A program made the translations under genes and the position numbers. This document shows positions 49,745-62,464 of a stretch of 64,000 bases of DNA, piece after piece (within the stretch, counting starts at the first letter, position 1; every line of letters begins with the position of its first letter). The notes under the pieces were generated by a model. The model saw only the letters and a list, made by a program, of their open reading frames with translations. It made no database searches and was not told the DNA's origin. The stretch comes from Glandiceps talaboti. Taxonomy: Eukaryota; Hemichordata; Enteropneusta; Spengelidae. Where the stretch lies: NCBI RefSeq assembly GCF_964340395.1, contig NC_135557.1, forward strand, positions 8,413,960-8,477,959, in the 5' to 3' direction.

Positions 49745-50170
49745 TAGAGTATGACAACACGTACAACATAACATAGTTAACTCATAATGACATTAGTACA
49801 ACACAGATGACATAACATGGTTAACTCATAATGACATTAGTATAACACATATGACATAACATGGTTAACTCATAATGACATTAGTATAACACAGATGACA
49901 TAACATGATTAACTCATAATGACATTAGTATAACACATATGACATAACATGGTTAACTCATAATGACATTAGTACAACACAGATGACATAACATAGTTAA
50001 CTCATAATGGCATTAGTACAACACAGATGACATAACATAGTTAACTCATAATGACATGTAGTATAATACAGATGACATAACATGATTAACTCATAGTGGC
50101 ATTAGTATAACACATATGACATAACATAGTTAACTCATAATGACATTAGTATAACATACATGACAATATG
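49745..50170. repeat. 44-bp minisatellite in intron 10
   Basis: About nine copies of a unit containing 'acataacatggttaactcat' and 'aatgacattagtataacaca'. Confidence 0.95.
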
Positions 50171-50515
50171 GTTAGCTGATAGTGACGGAGCAATCAAAGG
50201 TCTTGGGCAGAAGAGATAGGTATATGAACTGACCTAGAAAAATATAATCATCCATTGTAATTAGAGAACACCATGGTAGTCATCCCTTAACTGTGACTGT
50301 GGATGCCATCTCCCATCTATGTTGTAGTCTACTACTGTCAGGTGATTCCACCAGGTCACCTGACCAAGTGACATAACATCATTACACTGATGACATCTGA
50401 GTGAATTGATGACATTTGATACATTGATTACATTTACTTTAATACCAAGAGGACACCATTAAAACTAAAAGTACCTCTGCAACTAAACGTAAATCACAGA
50501 GTAAATCGTGCATGT

Positions 50516-50893
50516 CAGCAATTTATCAACTATCAATGATCTTTGGTCTGTAAATGTCTTACAATCCTCTTTGTTAAATAGATTTTCTTGTCACTGATAT
50601 TTATTTTAATACCATTAGGTGGTTTCCAAGGACAACAACCACCAGGTGGTTTTCAAGGACAACAACCATCAGGTGGTTTCCAAGGACAACTATCAGGTGG
50701 TTTCCAAGGACAACTACAATCAGGTAGTTTCAAAGGACAACAACCATTAGGTGGTTTCCAAGGACAACAACCACCAGGTGAGAACTCATCACCTATCAAT
50801 GATCTTTGGTCTGTATCTTTCTTATAATCCTGTTCGTTTAATAGATGTTCTTGTATTCGTTACTGATATTGATTTTTAAATTACTACAATCAG
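50516..50893. repeat. Tandem duplication of intron ends around exons 11 and 12
   Basis: 'ctatcaatgatctttggtct', 'gttaaatagat.ttcttgt' and 'actgatattRatttt' occur before exon 11 (50526-50618) and again before exon 12 (50791-50893). A roughly 275-bp unit covering exon 11 and its upstream intron was duplicated. Confidence 0.88.
50619..50777 (+). CDS. Large gene exon 11: GGFQGQ repeats
   Basis: Acceptor ACCATTAG ends at 50618 and donor CCAG/GTGAGA starts at 50778. The exon is 159 bases, phase 1-1. It encodes six tandem units of 8-9 residues (GGFQGQQPP, GGFQGQQPS, GGFQGQLS, GGFQGQLQS, GSFKGQQPL, GGFQGQQPP). Such Gly/Phe/Gln repeats are typical of flexible or self-associating linkers. Confidence 0.85.
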
Positions 50894-51223
50894 GTGGTTT
50901 CCAAGAACAAGCATCAGGTGGTTTCCAAGGGCAACAACTCACAAGCACGTCATCGGGTGGTTTCCATGGACAACAACCCCTAAGCAGACCATCAGTGACA
51001 CTTGAACAGCTAGCAATGTCCCCTAACCAACCCATCTTGACATTTCCAAGTGTTGGAGGGTATCCAAGACAACCACAATTATCAGCAGATTTTACATATC
51101 CAACAGAACGACACACATCACCACCTGACATGTACCAAGAGGGACCAACCATACCAACATTTGGACCAATACCAGAAGGAGTTGGGCAATACAAATTTAA
51201 TAAGTCTGGACAAACAAAACCAG
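50894..51223 (+). CDS. Large gene exon 12: GGFQGQ repeats and Pro-rich linker
   Basis: Acceptor CTACAATCAG ends at 50893 and donor CCAG/GTAAGA starts at 51224. The exon is 330 bases, phase 1-1. It opens with three more GGFQxQ/GGFHGQ units and then a Pro/Gln-rich stretch (PNQPILTFPSVGGYPRQPQ) up to YKFNKSGQTKP. The intron before it (50785-50893) copies the intron before exon 11 (50516-50618), so exon 12's start arose by tandem duplication. The donor seeds the 82-bp array in the next intron. Confidence 0.87.
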
Positions 51224-52076
51224 GTAAGATATTGTGACTTCTAGTGTATGTTATTATCTCTGTGACTGTTTATGTTAGAAAGAATGTACTAACACACAAA
51301 ACCTGGTAAGATAGTGTGACTTCTGGTGTAAATTATGGTCTCTGTGACTGTTTATATTAGAAAGAATGTACTAACACACAAAACCAGGTAAGATATTGTA
51401 ACTTCTGGTATAAATTATGGTCGCTGTGACTGTTTATGTTAGAAAGAATGTACTAACACACAAAACCAGGTAAGATATTGTGACTCCTGGTGTAAATTAT
51501 GGTCTCTGTGACTGTTTATATTAGAAACAATGTACTAACACACAAAACAAGGTAAGATATTGTAACTTCTGGTATAAATTATGGTCGCTGTGACTGTTTA
51601 TGTTAGAAAGAATGTACTAACACACAAAACAAGGTAAGATATTGTAACTTCTGGTATAAATTATGGTCGCTGTGACTGTTTATGTTAGAAAGAATGTACT
51701 AATACACAAAACCAGGTAAGATATTGTAACTTCTGGTATAAATTATGGTCGCTGTGACTGTTTATGTTACAAAGAATGTACTAACACACAAAACAAGGTA
51801 AGATATTGTGACTTCTGGTGTAAATTATGGTCTCTGTGACTGTTTATGTTAGAAAGAATGTACTAACACACAAAACCAGGTAAGATATTGTAACTTCTGG
51901 TGTAAATTATGGTCTCTGTGACTGTTTATGTTAGAAAGAATGTACTAACACACAAAACCAGGTAAGATAGTGTGACTTCTGGTGTCAATTATGGTCTGCG
52001 ACTGTTTATGTTAGAAAGAATGTACTAACACACAAAACAAGGTAATATATTGTGACTTCTGGTGTAAATTATGTAC
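51224..52076 (+). repeat. 82-bp minisatellite built on exon 12's splice donor
   Basis: About ten copies of an 82-bp unit that starts with the donor GTAAGATATTGTRACTTCTG and ends cacacaaaaccag. 'acaaaaccag/gtaagat' is the exon 12 end plus its 5' splice site, so nearly every copy carries a consensus-quality donor. The last copy is interrupted by the transposon that starts at about 52077. Confidence 0.95.
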
Positions 52077-53847
52077 TAAGGGACCAGTCAGTTTCTCCAG
52101 CCTGGGGGGATTCTTAAATTGTACTGACAAAAAGTCACTGAGCCCCCCCCCCCCCCTATCTGTAAAACCAAAAACAGGCTGACCCCCTATCATTTGATCG
52201 TGACTCAGTGTGGACTGCTTGACTGTCTTGCATCTTCTTTATAGATCCCAGGTTTATAGCACTATCATAATTATAATTATTGACTACACAGGGTAAATAT
52301 ATTCCAAAAGGAGTTTAGTAGCATCTCGACAGTGAAAAGTAGGGGAAAGCTTGAGAAGGGAATATGTACATCTCTTTAATATGGGGGGTCCAAGGGGTGA
52401 CCCCCTAAAAGCCCTGGAGGTTTTTTACTCTGAAAAGTCCTTTCAGACAATAATTTCCTAGCTTTACAAGACAGCACCAACATGTAAAAAGCAACTACAT
52501 AGGATTGAAATACTTTTGAAATATACTTTGATAGCATCTTGACAGTAAGAGGGAAAGAGCTTGAGACTGGGATATGTCCACCTCATGTGGTGGTCCAAGG
52601 GGGTCTCCCTCTAGAAGCCCTGGAGGATTTTTACTCTTAAAGCCAATATTTAGGCTTTTCAAACCCTTTCAAGCAATAAGTCAATCCATGCTTTACAAGA
52701 CAGAACCATCAAGTATCAGAAACTAGTCTTTACAACTTACATAGGGTTGAAATTTGTTCTTAAAAAGTTAAATGACATAATTAAATACATGTAGTAACGG
52801 TCAGCACATCCAATGGTAGTATCATTGGTAGAGGAGATTTGGAGTTTAAGGCAATTTTAGACTACCTTGGCAAACATTTCACATCTTTAAAAGACTATAT
52901 CATCTCAAATTAGAATTGGGTGAAAATATTTAAGAAAGGTTTAATACCATTATGACAGTAAAAAGGTTGTTGGTGCATCTGATTGTTGGTTGAATGCATG
53001 AGTGACCTCTGGGGGTGAGGGAGTCCTTGGGGTTTTCCCCCTGGCAGGTCTGCAGTGTTTTGCTTCTATTAAGGCAATGTTTAGGTTATTCATAGCCTTT
53101 GAGGTAATATTTCAAAGCTTCAAATAGCTAATGTAAAGGTAAGTTGTAAATGAGTTTTCCATGTCACATAAAAATGGCCCTGTAACATTGGTATAGGTGC
53201 ATTAATATTGCCTGTATAGTAAAGTCACCAGTATGTTAGAGAACTTTAGGTGGTCATACCTAGTGTATAATAGAAACTGGAATCTAATGAGATGTGGTGA
53301 TTTGTAGTGTCAATAACATGTAGTGTCCAAAATAGAAAGTGTATTAATCCCTTCTGACAAGTTCATAGTGTTGAGTAGAACATTTTAAATTAACTTTTTT
53401 TTATATAAACTATCTATGAAGATTACTATTATGAAACCTTCAAGTTCATTTTTGCCCCAAAGTGCAATATATGTGAAGCATTGATTGTGAAACAGCCAAA
53501 CATTTACACGACATTTTCTGTAACTAGTGTAGTAGCTAGGTAATACATGTATATGTACATGTATAGTTATGTTTGAACTAATAAGTAATATTAAAGAATT
53601 CATATAAGAAACAGGGATAAAAACAAATATTTACATGTACCACATTTCAGACAAGGCTATATGCCATTGTAGAAAAAGGATTTTTTTCTCCCATCACAAT
53701 CCAAAACACAATGACCCCCCCCCCTCCCCATCCACAATTTTGAAAACAGCATACTAGTCCCCTTACTGCCAATTTCAAAAACAGGGTGACCCCCTACAAA
53801 TCCCCCCCCTCCCCCACCAGGCTGAAGAAACTGACCGGTCCCTAAGT
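52077..53847. mobile_element. 1.77-kb terminal-inverted-repeat transposon, non-autonomous
   Basis: The left end TAAGGGACCAGTCAGTTTCT and cCAGCCTGG is mirrored at the right by CCAGGCTGAAGAAACTGACC and ggtccctaag. C-rich subterminal tracts (52144-52158 and 53716-53730) and 'aaaacaggSTGACCCCCTA' also occur at both ends in inverse order. Inside are three diverged direct copies of about 200 bp around 'agccctggaggtttttt' and 'gcaggtctgcagtgtttt'. No transposase frame. It sits at the end of the 82-bp array. The target-site duplication is uncertain. Confidence 0.85.
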
Positions 53848-54069
53848 TACTAACAAACAACTCAGCTTGTATTGAAGGGACCTGTTAATTTTCAACATAT
53901 TTTACCAATTAAGAGTACTCACCTTCATCCAACTAGGTACAAATACATTGATACAAAAACTAAAATTTACAAGAACTTATTCTTTACCAGTACAATTAGT
54001 CAGTTGAACACAAACCCATCCCATTCCCTCCAAATCACTGCACAATCTTTTACATCTTTCAAGATGGGA

Positions 54070-54495
54070 CTAAAAGAATTCTTAATCTTTGACCCCATTG
54101 GTGTGATACTCCTAAGGAGGCAGTGTTAATTACTTATCCAGATCCAGAGAAGGTCCTAAAGTTTGTTTACATTTCAAGGATACTGTAAACATTTACAATT
54201 AAACATGATCCCTCATATTGCAATACTTTGAGGGTACCAGTGGAATTGAACCACCAACATGTACCTAACTATAACATGTTATCCAATATACCGTTATCAA
54301 ACTTACTTCATGTAACCATCAACATAAAATATTGAATATTACCAAAACTGTCATTCTTATAACAATAATTCATAATTAGAAGAAAATAGTCAATACTTCA
54401 GTCTCAGCACTGAGTATATTTGTAGGGGCAATTAGTAAAGCAAAATAATAAAAGTTAAATTAATTCGTTTTAGTCTCTATACTGTCTGTATTGAT
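54070..54495. repeat. Intronic dispersed duplicate F, copy 1
   Basis: 'tttgacccMatYggtgt', 'tttacatttcaaggatactg', 'gggtaccagtggaattgaac' and 'ggggcaattagtaaa' match 61075-61430 and 61990-62085 in order. The reverse complement of the middle contains GGTTCAATTCC, a box B-like element between short GGTGG/CCAC arms, so a decayed tRNA-like SINE head is possible but unproved. Confidence 0.7.
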
Positions 54496-55973
54496 GGAAT
54501 ATGAAAATGTCTAAATTTATACATTTCCTACAAACTATGAAAAGGCAATGTTTATAAAAATATTAATTCTCATCAATTTTTGAATTTTATTGCAGTAAAT
54601 ACTAATTGCAAATAAAAGCAAATAGCGTTGAGTAGATTGTAATTAAAAGATATTTAGATCAATTAAAATATTGCACTGTGATATAGTCAAGATTCTAAAA
54701 TATTATCAAACCATTGAAGAATGAGTTTACACATCATTACATTAATGTATGGTATAGATACTGTATAAACATACCTGTATACACATAATTACATTGATGT
54801 ATGGTGTAGATACTATAGACATACCTATATACACATCATTACATTGATGTATGGTGTAGATACTGTAGACATACCTATATACACATCATTACATTGATGT
54901 ATGGTATAGATACTGTAGACATACCTATATATACATCATTACATTGATGTATGGTATAGATACTACAGACATACCTGTATACACATCATTACATAGATGT
55001 ATGGTATAGATACTGTATAAACATACCTGTATACACATCATTACATTGATGTATGGTATAGATACTGTATAAACATACCTGTATACACATCATTACATTG
55101 ATGTATGGTATAGATACTGTAGACATACCTGTATACACATCATTACATTGATGTATGGTATAGATACTATAGACATACCTTTATACACATCATTACATTG
55201 ATGTATGGTATAGATACTATAGACATACCTGTATATACATCATTACATTGATGTATGCTATAGATACTATAGACATACCTGTATATACATCATTACATTG
55301 ATGTTTGGTATAGATACTATAGACATACCTGTATATACATCATTACATTGATGTATGCTATAGATACTATAGACATACATGTATACACATCATTACATTG
55401 ATGTATTGTATATATATACTATAGACATACCTGTACACACATCATTACATTGATGTATGCTATAGATAGTATAGACATACCTGCATACACATCATTACAT
55501 TGATGTATAGTGTAGATACAATAGACATATCTGTATACACATTATTACATTAATGAATGGTATAGATACTATAGACATACCTATATACACATCATTACAT
55601 TGATGTATGGTATAGATACCGTAGACATACCTGTATACACATCATTACATTGATGTATGAATTAGATACTGTAGACATACCTGTATACACATCGTTACAT
55701 TGATGTATGGTATAGATACTATAGACATACCTGTATACACATCATTACATTGATGTATGGTGTAGATACTATAGACATACCTATATACACATCATTACAT
55801 TGATGTATGGTATAGATACTGTAGACATACCTGTATACACACCATTACATTGATGTATGCTATATACTGTAGACATACCTGTATACACATCATTACATTA
55901 ATGTATGCTATAGATACTGTGGACATACCTGTATACACATCATTACATTGATGTATGGTATAAATCTAGATAC

Positions 55974-56318
55974 TGCAGACCACAGGCACCTGTTTCCAGA
56001 AATATGTATCAGAATTTTTTTTTTATCAGAATACAATGAAATTTTGAGTATATCAATAATATTGACGAGTCTAACGAATTGTATATGAAAGAGTAAAACT
56101 ACTCTTGTTTACTCTTGATTACGCATATTCTCTCACTGCAAGATTATTGTGGTGAGTGGACTTGAGCAATCAGAGAAACAAGCGTAATTTTACCCCTTCC
56201 ATATACAATTGGCAAAACATGTTAATATTATTGATATTATCGACATGTTATTGTATTCTGATAGGAAATATACCAATACATATCTTGAGAAACAAGTGCC
56301 TATGCTGCAGACAAACCT
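55974..56318 (+). mobile_element. 345-bp fold-back element, copy 1
   Basis: Left arm CTGCAGACCACAGGCACCTG, then 'atcagaatacaatgaaa' and 'gtatatgaaagagtaaaact'. Right arm 'taccccttccatatacaat', 'ttgtattctgata' and 'aacaagtgcctatgctgcag'. The arms are inverted copies of about 150 bp. The centre holds 'tctcactgcaagattattgtggtgagtgga'. Confidence 0.88.
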
Positions 56319-57253
56319 GTACACATCATTACATTGATGTATGGTATAGATACTGTAGACATACCTGTATACACATCATTACATTGATGTATGGTATAAA
56401 TACTATAGACATACCTGTATACACATCATTACATTGATATATGCTACAGGTATGTCTACAGTATATACACCATACATCAATGTAATGATGTGTATACAGG
56501 TATGTCTATGGTATCTATACCATATATCAATGTCATGATGTGTATACAGGTATGTCTACAGTATCTATACCATACATCAATGTAATGATGTGTATACAGT
56601 ATGTGTACAGTATATACACCATATATCAATGTAATGATATGTATACAGGTATGTCTATAGTATCTATAGCATATATTAATGTAATGATGTGTATACAGGT
56701 ATGTCTACAGTATATACACCATACATCAATGTAATGATGTGTATACAGGTATGTCTATGGTATCTATACCATATATCAATGTCATGATGTGTATACAGGT
56801 ATGTCTACAGTATCTATACCATACATCAATGTAATGATGTGTATACAGTATGTGTACAGTATATACACCATATATCAATGTAATGATATGTATACAGGTA
56901 TGTCTATAGTATCTATAGCATATATTAATGTAATGATGTGTATACAGGTATGTCTACAGTATATACACCATACATCAATGTAATGTTGTGTATACAGGTA
57001 TGTCTATGGTATCTATACCATATACCAATGTCATGATGTGTATACAGGTATGTCTATAGTATCTATACCATACATCAATGTAATGATGTATATACAGGTA
57101 TGTCTATTGTATCTACACTATATATCAATGTAATGATGTGTATACAGGTATGTGTATAGTATCTATACCATACATCAATGTAATGATGTGTATACAGGTA
57201 TGTCTACACTATCTATACCATACATCAATGTAATGATGTGTACAGGTTTGTCT

Positions 57254-57595
57254 GCAGCATAGGCACTTGTTTCTCCAGATACGTATTGGTATATTTCCTA
57301 TCAGAATACAATAACATGTAGATAATATCGATAATATTAACCTGTTTAGCTAATTGTATATGGAAGGGGTAAAATTACGCTTGTTTCTGTGATTGCTCAA
57401 GTCCACTCACCACAAGAATCTTGCAGTGAGAGAATATGCATAATCAAGAGTAAACAAGAGTCGTTTTACTCTTTCATATACAATTCGTTAGACTCGTCAA
57501 TATTATTGATATACTCAAAATTTCATTGTATTCTGATAAAAAAAAAATTCTGATACATATTTCTGGAAACAGGTGCCTGTGGTCTGCAGTATCTA
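57254..57595 (-). mobile_element. 345-bp fold-back element, copy 2 (inverted)
   Basis: Reverse-complement copy of 55974-56318, from CTGCAGCATAGGCACTTGTT to 'acaggtgcctgtggtctgcag'. Its orientation follows the inverted minisatellite block that surrounds it, so it was inverted together with the array. Confidence 0.88.
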
Positions 57596-58748
57596 GATTT
57601 ATAGCATACATCAATGTAAAGATGTGTATACAGGTATGTCTACAGTATCTACACCATACATCAATGTAATGATGTGTATACAAGTATGTCTATAGTATCT
57701 ATACCATACATCAATGTAATGATGTGTATAAAGGTATGTCTATAGTATCTATAGCATGCACCAATGTTATGATGTGTATACAGGAATGTCTACAATATAT
57801 ATAGCATATATCAATGCAGTGATGTGTATAAAGGTATGCCTACAGTATCTATAGCATACATCAATGTAATGATGTGTAGACAGGTATGTCTATAGTATCT
57901 ATAGCATACATCAATGCAGTAGTGTGTATACAGGGATGCCTACAGTATCTACACCATAAATCAATGTAATGATGTGTATACAGGTATGTCTACAGTATCT
58001 ATACCATACTTCAATGTAATGATGTGTATACAAATATGTCTATAGTATCTATACCATACATCAATGTAATGATGTGTATACAGGTATGTCTACAGTATCT
58101 ATAGCATACAGCAATGTATACACATCATTACATTGATGTATGGTATAGATACTATAGACATACCTGTATACACATCATTACATTGATGTATGGTATAGAT
58201 ACTGTAGACATACCTGTATGCACATCATTACAATGATGTTTGGTATAGATACTATAGACATACCTGTATACACATCATTACATTGATGTATGGTATAGAT
58301 ACTATAGACATACCTGTATACATATCATTACATTGATGTATGGTATAGATACTGTAGACATACCTGTATACATATCATTACATTGATGTATGGTATAGAT
58401 ACTGTAGACATACCTGTATACACATCATTACATTGATGTATGGTATAGATACTGTAGACATACCTGTATACACATCATTACATTGATGTATGCTGTAGAC
58501 ATACCTGTATACACATCATTACATTGATGTATGCTGTAGATACTGTAGGCATACCTGTATACACATCCCTGCATTGATGTATTCTATAGATACTATAGAC
58601 ATACCTGTATACACATCATTACATTGGTGTATGGTGTAGATACTGTAGACATACCTGTACACACATCACTGCATTGATGTATTCTATAGATACTATAGAC
58701 ATACCTGTATACATTTCATTACATTGGTGTATGCTATAAATCTAGATA

Positions 58749-59096
58749 CTGCAGACCACAGGCACCTGTTTCTTGAAATATGTATCAAAAGTTTTCTATC
58801 AGAATACAATGAAATGTTGAGTACATTGTATATCAATAATATTGACCTGTCTAACAAATTGTATATGGAAGGAGTAAAACTACTCTTGTTTACTCTTGAT
58901 TACGCATGTTCTCTCACTGCAAGATTCTTGTGGTGAGTGGACTTGAGCAATCACAGAAACAAGCGTAATTTTACCCCTTCCATATACAATTGGCTAAACA
59001 GGTTAATATTATTGATATTATCGACATGTTATTGTATTCTGATAGGAAATATACCAATACATATCTTGAGAAACAAGTGCCTATGCTGCAGACAAA
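58749..59096 (+). mobile_element. 345-bp fold-back element, copy 3
   Basis: Same orientation as copy 1, with the same minisatellite junctions on both sides ('ataaatctagatactgcag' left, 'gctgcagacaaacctgtaca' right). The shared junctions show it was amplified with the array rather than inserted three times. Confidence 0.88.
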
Positions 59097-59865
59097 CCTG
59101 TACACATCATTACATTGATGTATGGTATAGATACTGTAAACATACTTGTATACACATCATTACATTAATGTATGGTATAGATACTATAAACATACCTGTA
59201 TACACATAATTACATTGATGTATAGTATAGATACTATAGACATACCTGTATACACATCATTACATTGATTTATGGTGTATATACTGTAGACATACCTGTA
59301 TACCCATCATTACATTGATGTATGGTATAGATACTGTAGACATACCTATATACACATCATTACATTGATGTATAGTATAGATACTATAGACATACCTGTA
59401 TATACATCATTACATTGATGTATGGTATAGATACTGTAGACATACCTATATACACATCATTACATTGATGTATAGTATAGATACTGTAGACACACCTGTA
59501 TACACATCGTTACATTGATGTATGGTATAGATACTATAGACATACCTGTATACACATCATTACATTGATGTATGGTATAGATACTGTAGACATACCTATA
59601 TACACATCATTACATTGATGTATGGTGTAGATACTATAGACATACCTGTATATCCATCATTACATTGATGTATGGTATAGACACTATAGACATACATGTA
59701 TACACATCATTACATTGATGTATGGTATAGACACTATAGACATACCTGTATACCCATCATTACATTGATGTATGGTGTAGATACTATAGACATACCTGTA
59801 TATCCATCATTACATCGATATATGGTGTACATACTGTAGACATACCTGTATATACCCTTCCCTAT

Positions 59866-61074
59866 CATTGCAAAATGTTTGACATCATATTTAAGGACTT
59901 TCTTTTCAAAAACTTGCATACTGGATATTCGATGAAACAAACTCAGTATAGAAGTTGTAACAGGAGTATCATTTGTTGATGACACAACCACAACACCACT
60001 GAAAATAGTTAAAATATTAATAAATTAGATATTGCACATGTTAATCAGTGGTCAATATTATCCCTCAACAGTACTCAAACAGGATGAAATCATGATTGCC
60101 GTTGAGGGCGCTGTTTTGGTTGCGAACCCAAAAATCAATTTGATTTGATTTATCATGAGTACAGCTACAATTATGTACATCCACAGGTGATGCAATACTC
60201 TTCTTGGTGTAGGATATTACAAGGAAGTTATTGGGCATAACAAAATATCTTTAAAACATGTTCTAGTTGCACCTAGTGCAGCTTTTAATAATTACGATAA
60301 CTTCAAGGAGAATTTCTTCTCCATTGTCTATGACCATCATGCTATGACTGAACTGAACAAGTATAGAACATATAATATTTGTAAACAAAAACAACGGGAC
60401 TATGTCACTGCATGGAAGTACTATGTCACTGCATGGAAGTACATGGATGGTACTAGCTTCCATGGTCACTGCGACTAACACATACATTGTAAGAATAACT
60501 ACTTTTTGTGATGAGAGTTCAATCGTAACGAAAGGACCACATGATGAAATGCTTTCACCAAGTAACCACTAATCTTATTAAAAGTTATAATTTAAAGTAA
60601 GAAAGCAGCTTGCCTCACAATAACATATATTCACCTTTAACATGGTGCCCATGCCTTTATGAATGCTGTTTCACTCGTCGATATGAGTAGGGAAATTACC
60701 AACAACCAGACAGTCTTCAACACAATCAACTTATTGCTGTTAAAAAATTAGTGGTCCATGACAACAATAATTTCAGGGTACAAAGTGGATACTCTGGCAA
60801 AAATAGAAAGAAAGCATGCAAATCCATGCATATCAAGTGAAAAGAAATTAGAATCTCATAGTTTCAAACTGTTAATATAAGATTTACATCATTTCCTGAA
60901 CAAGCATTCATACCCATTCGCAAGACTTTGAATCTGTTGATGAATCTGTGAAGCTATCAACATATTCACATTAAACGTTGAAAGCAACTTTTGAAAGTGA
61001 ATATGATTGAATAATCCGAATATGAATATGTTGGTAGCTTCACACTCTGAATTGACTAATGTACAGTAGTATTC
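59866..61074. other. Intron 12, no feature seen
   Basis: No exon with matching phase, domain or splice pair was recognised. A short tandem 'actatgtcactgcatggaagt' pair lies at 60399-60441. Confidence 0.45.
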
Positions 61075-62088
61075 CCAACTTAACCTTTGACCCAATCGGT
61101 GTTGACACTGGTAAGAATGCAGTGTCAATTATTTATCAAGATCCAGATGAGAGATGGTCCTAACTTTGTTTACATTTCAAGGATACTGTAAATATTTACA
61201 ATAAAAAATAAATACACAAATTTTCAGTTAAAGTTAAAACATCATGATCCCATATTGCAATAGTTTGGGGGTACCAGTGGAATTGAACCACCAACATGTA
61301 TCTAACATGTTATCCAATATACCCTTATCAAACTTGCTTCATGTAACCATCAACATAAAATATTAAATATTAAAATAACTGTGATTCTTACAACAATATC
61401 ATAATTAGAAGAAAATATTTACTATCATAAACACTAGTCAATGCTTCAGCCTCTTAAACTTCCATGTTCTAAAACTAGTTAATTTTTTTCTGTAAATTGA
61501 GTACACAGTAAATACTTAATTAATCTAGAATACAAATAATGAAAGAATTAAAATATATCTCTTACATACAGCATTGTTTTATGATATGACAAAGTTTGGG
61601 GTTAACATCAAAGGCTGTAGAAATAAATTGACAGGATATAAAACAACTTTGTTAGGGTACAGCACTGAACTACATTTCAAAATTTCTTATTTTTTTTACA
61701 ACTACTTATTCAAACGTGTGAAATATAAATGAATACCAAGAACATTGGTTTGTTGAGAAAGTGAAAAGAGATATGCATGTAGTTCTTTGCACTATTTGAG
61801 TTGAGGTCAAACACTACAAATAAAAACATTTGATATATAAATATGGTATTATTCCAGCCTTTAATGTAAGAGATCTCTCAAGGGTACTTGGGCATACTGT
61901 ATCAAAATTCTGAAAACTGAATACAACTCAATAAATGAAGTTTTTAATAATAACAAAATTATATATAGATTTTATGATTTACATATATTTTATGTCAGTA
62001 TTGAGTATATTTATAAGGGGCAATTAGTAAACTATAATAATAAAAGTTAAATTAATTCTTTTTAGTCTCTATACTGTCTGTTTTTATT
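61075..62088. repeat. Intronic dispersed duplicate F, copy 2 (interrupted)
   Basis: Matches 54070-54495 in the same orientation, but with about 560 bp of unrelated AT-rich DNA between the two matching parts (61430-61990). The two copies flank the 50-bp array. Confidence 0.7.
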
Positions 62089-62464
62089 TGGGAAAAATAT
62101 GTGAAATAGAGTTGAAATACTTACAACCGAGACATTGATAGCCCCAAGTTCAGTCACTGTATGTTCGTTGGTTGATACGTTTTGCCAATAATGTACATGG
62201 TGTCAGTAAAAGCTAAGTTTACGTATACTAATATGTTGTCATTTTTAAAAAATTGAATTTAAAATGTAAAAATTGTGCAAGCAGAGACATTCCATCTTCC
62301 ATCAAAAGGTTGTGAAGCAGAATCTTTCCCTGTAGTCTCAACGGTATTATTTCAGGTTTGATTGAGTCCGTCGGGTGTCTTCGGATCTGAGGCTATCCGA
62401 CGCTGAATCTGACACTCAATATGACGCTAGCTGAATCTGAATCTGAATCTTACGCCAACTTTAT

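Larger units (their letters stand above)
54725..59865. repeat. 50-bp minisatellite with two inversions and three embedded fold-back elements
   Basis: About 80 copies of a 50-bp unit: cctgtatacacatcattaca, ttgatgtatggtatagatac, tgtagacata. The orientation is forward at 54725-56445, reversed at 56446-58115 and forward again at 58116-59865. Fold-back elements interrupt each block. Within the reversed block, a 249-bp segment (56531-56779) is repeated exactly or nearly so at 56780-57028. It lies in intron 12 of the large gene, and all open frames here are by-products. Confidence 0.96.

Noticed and set aside
53872-54129. 85-residue + strand frame in intron 12
   Set aside because: No domain, no acceptor/donor pair with phase 1, and it overlaps repeat F. 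Its counterpart at 61075 is not open.
54223-54300. tRNA-like sequence with GGTTCAATTCC on the minus strand (also 61268-61325)
   Set aside because: The space is too short for a cloverleaf (about 57-61 bases) and no box A is clear. Kept only as a possible decayed SINE remnant within duplicate F.
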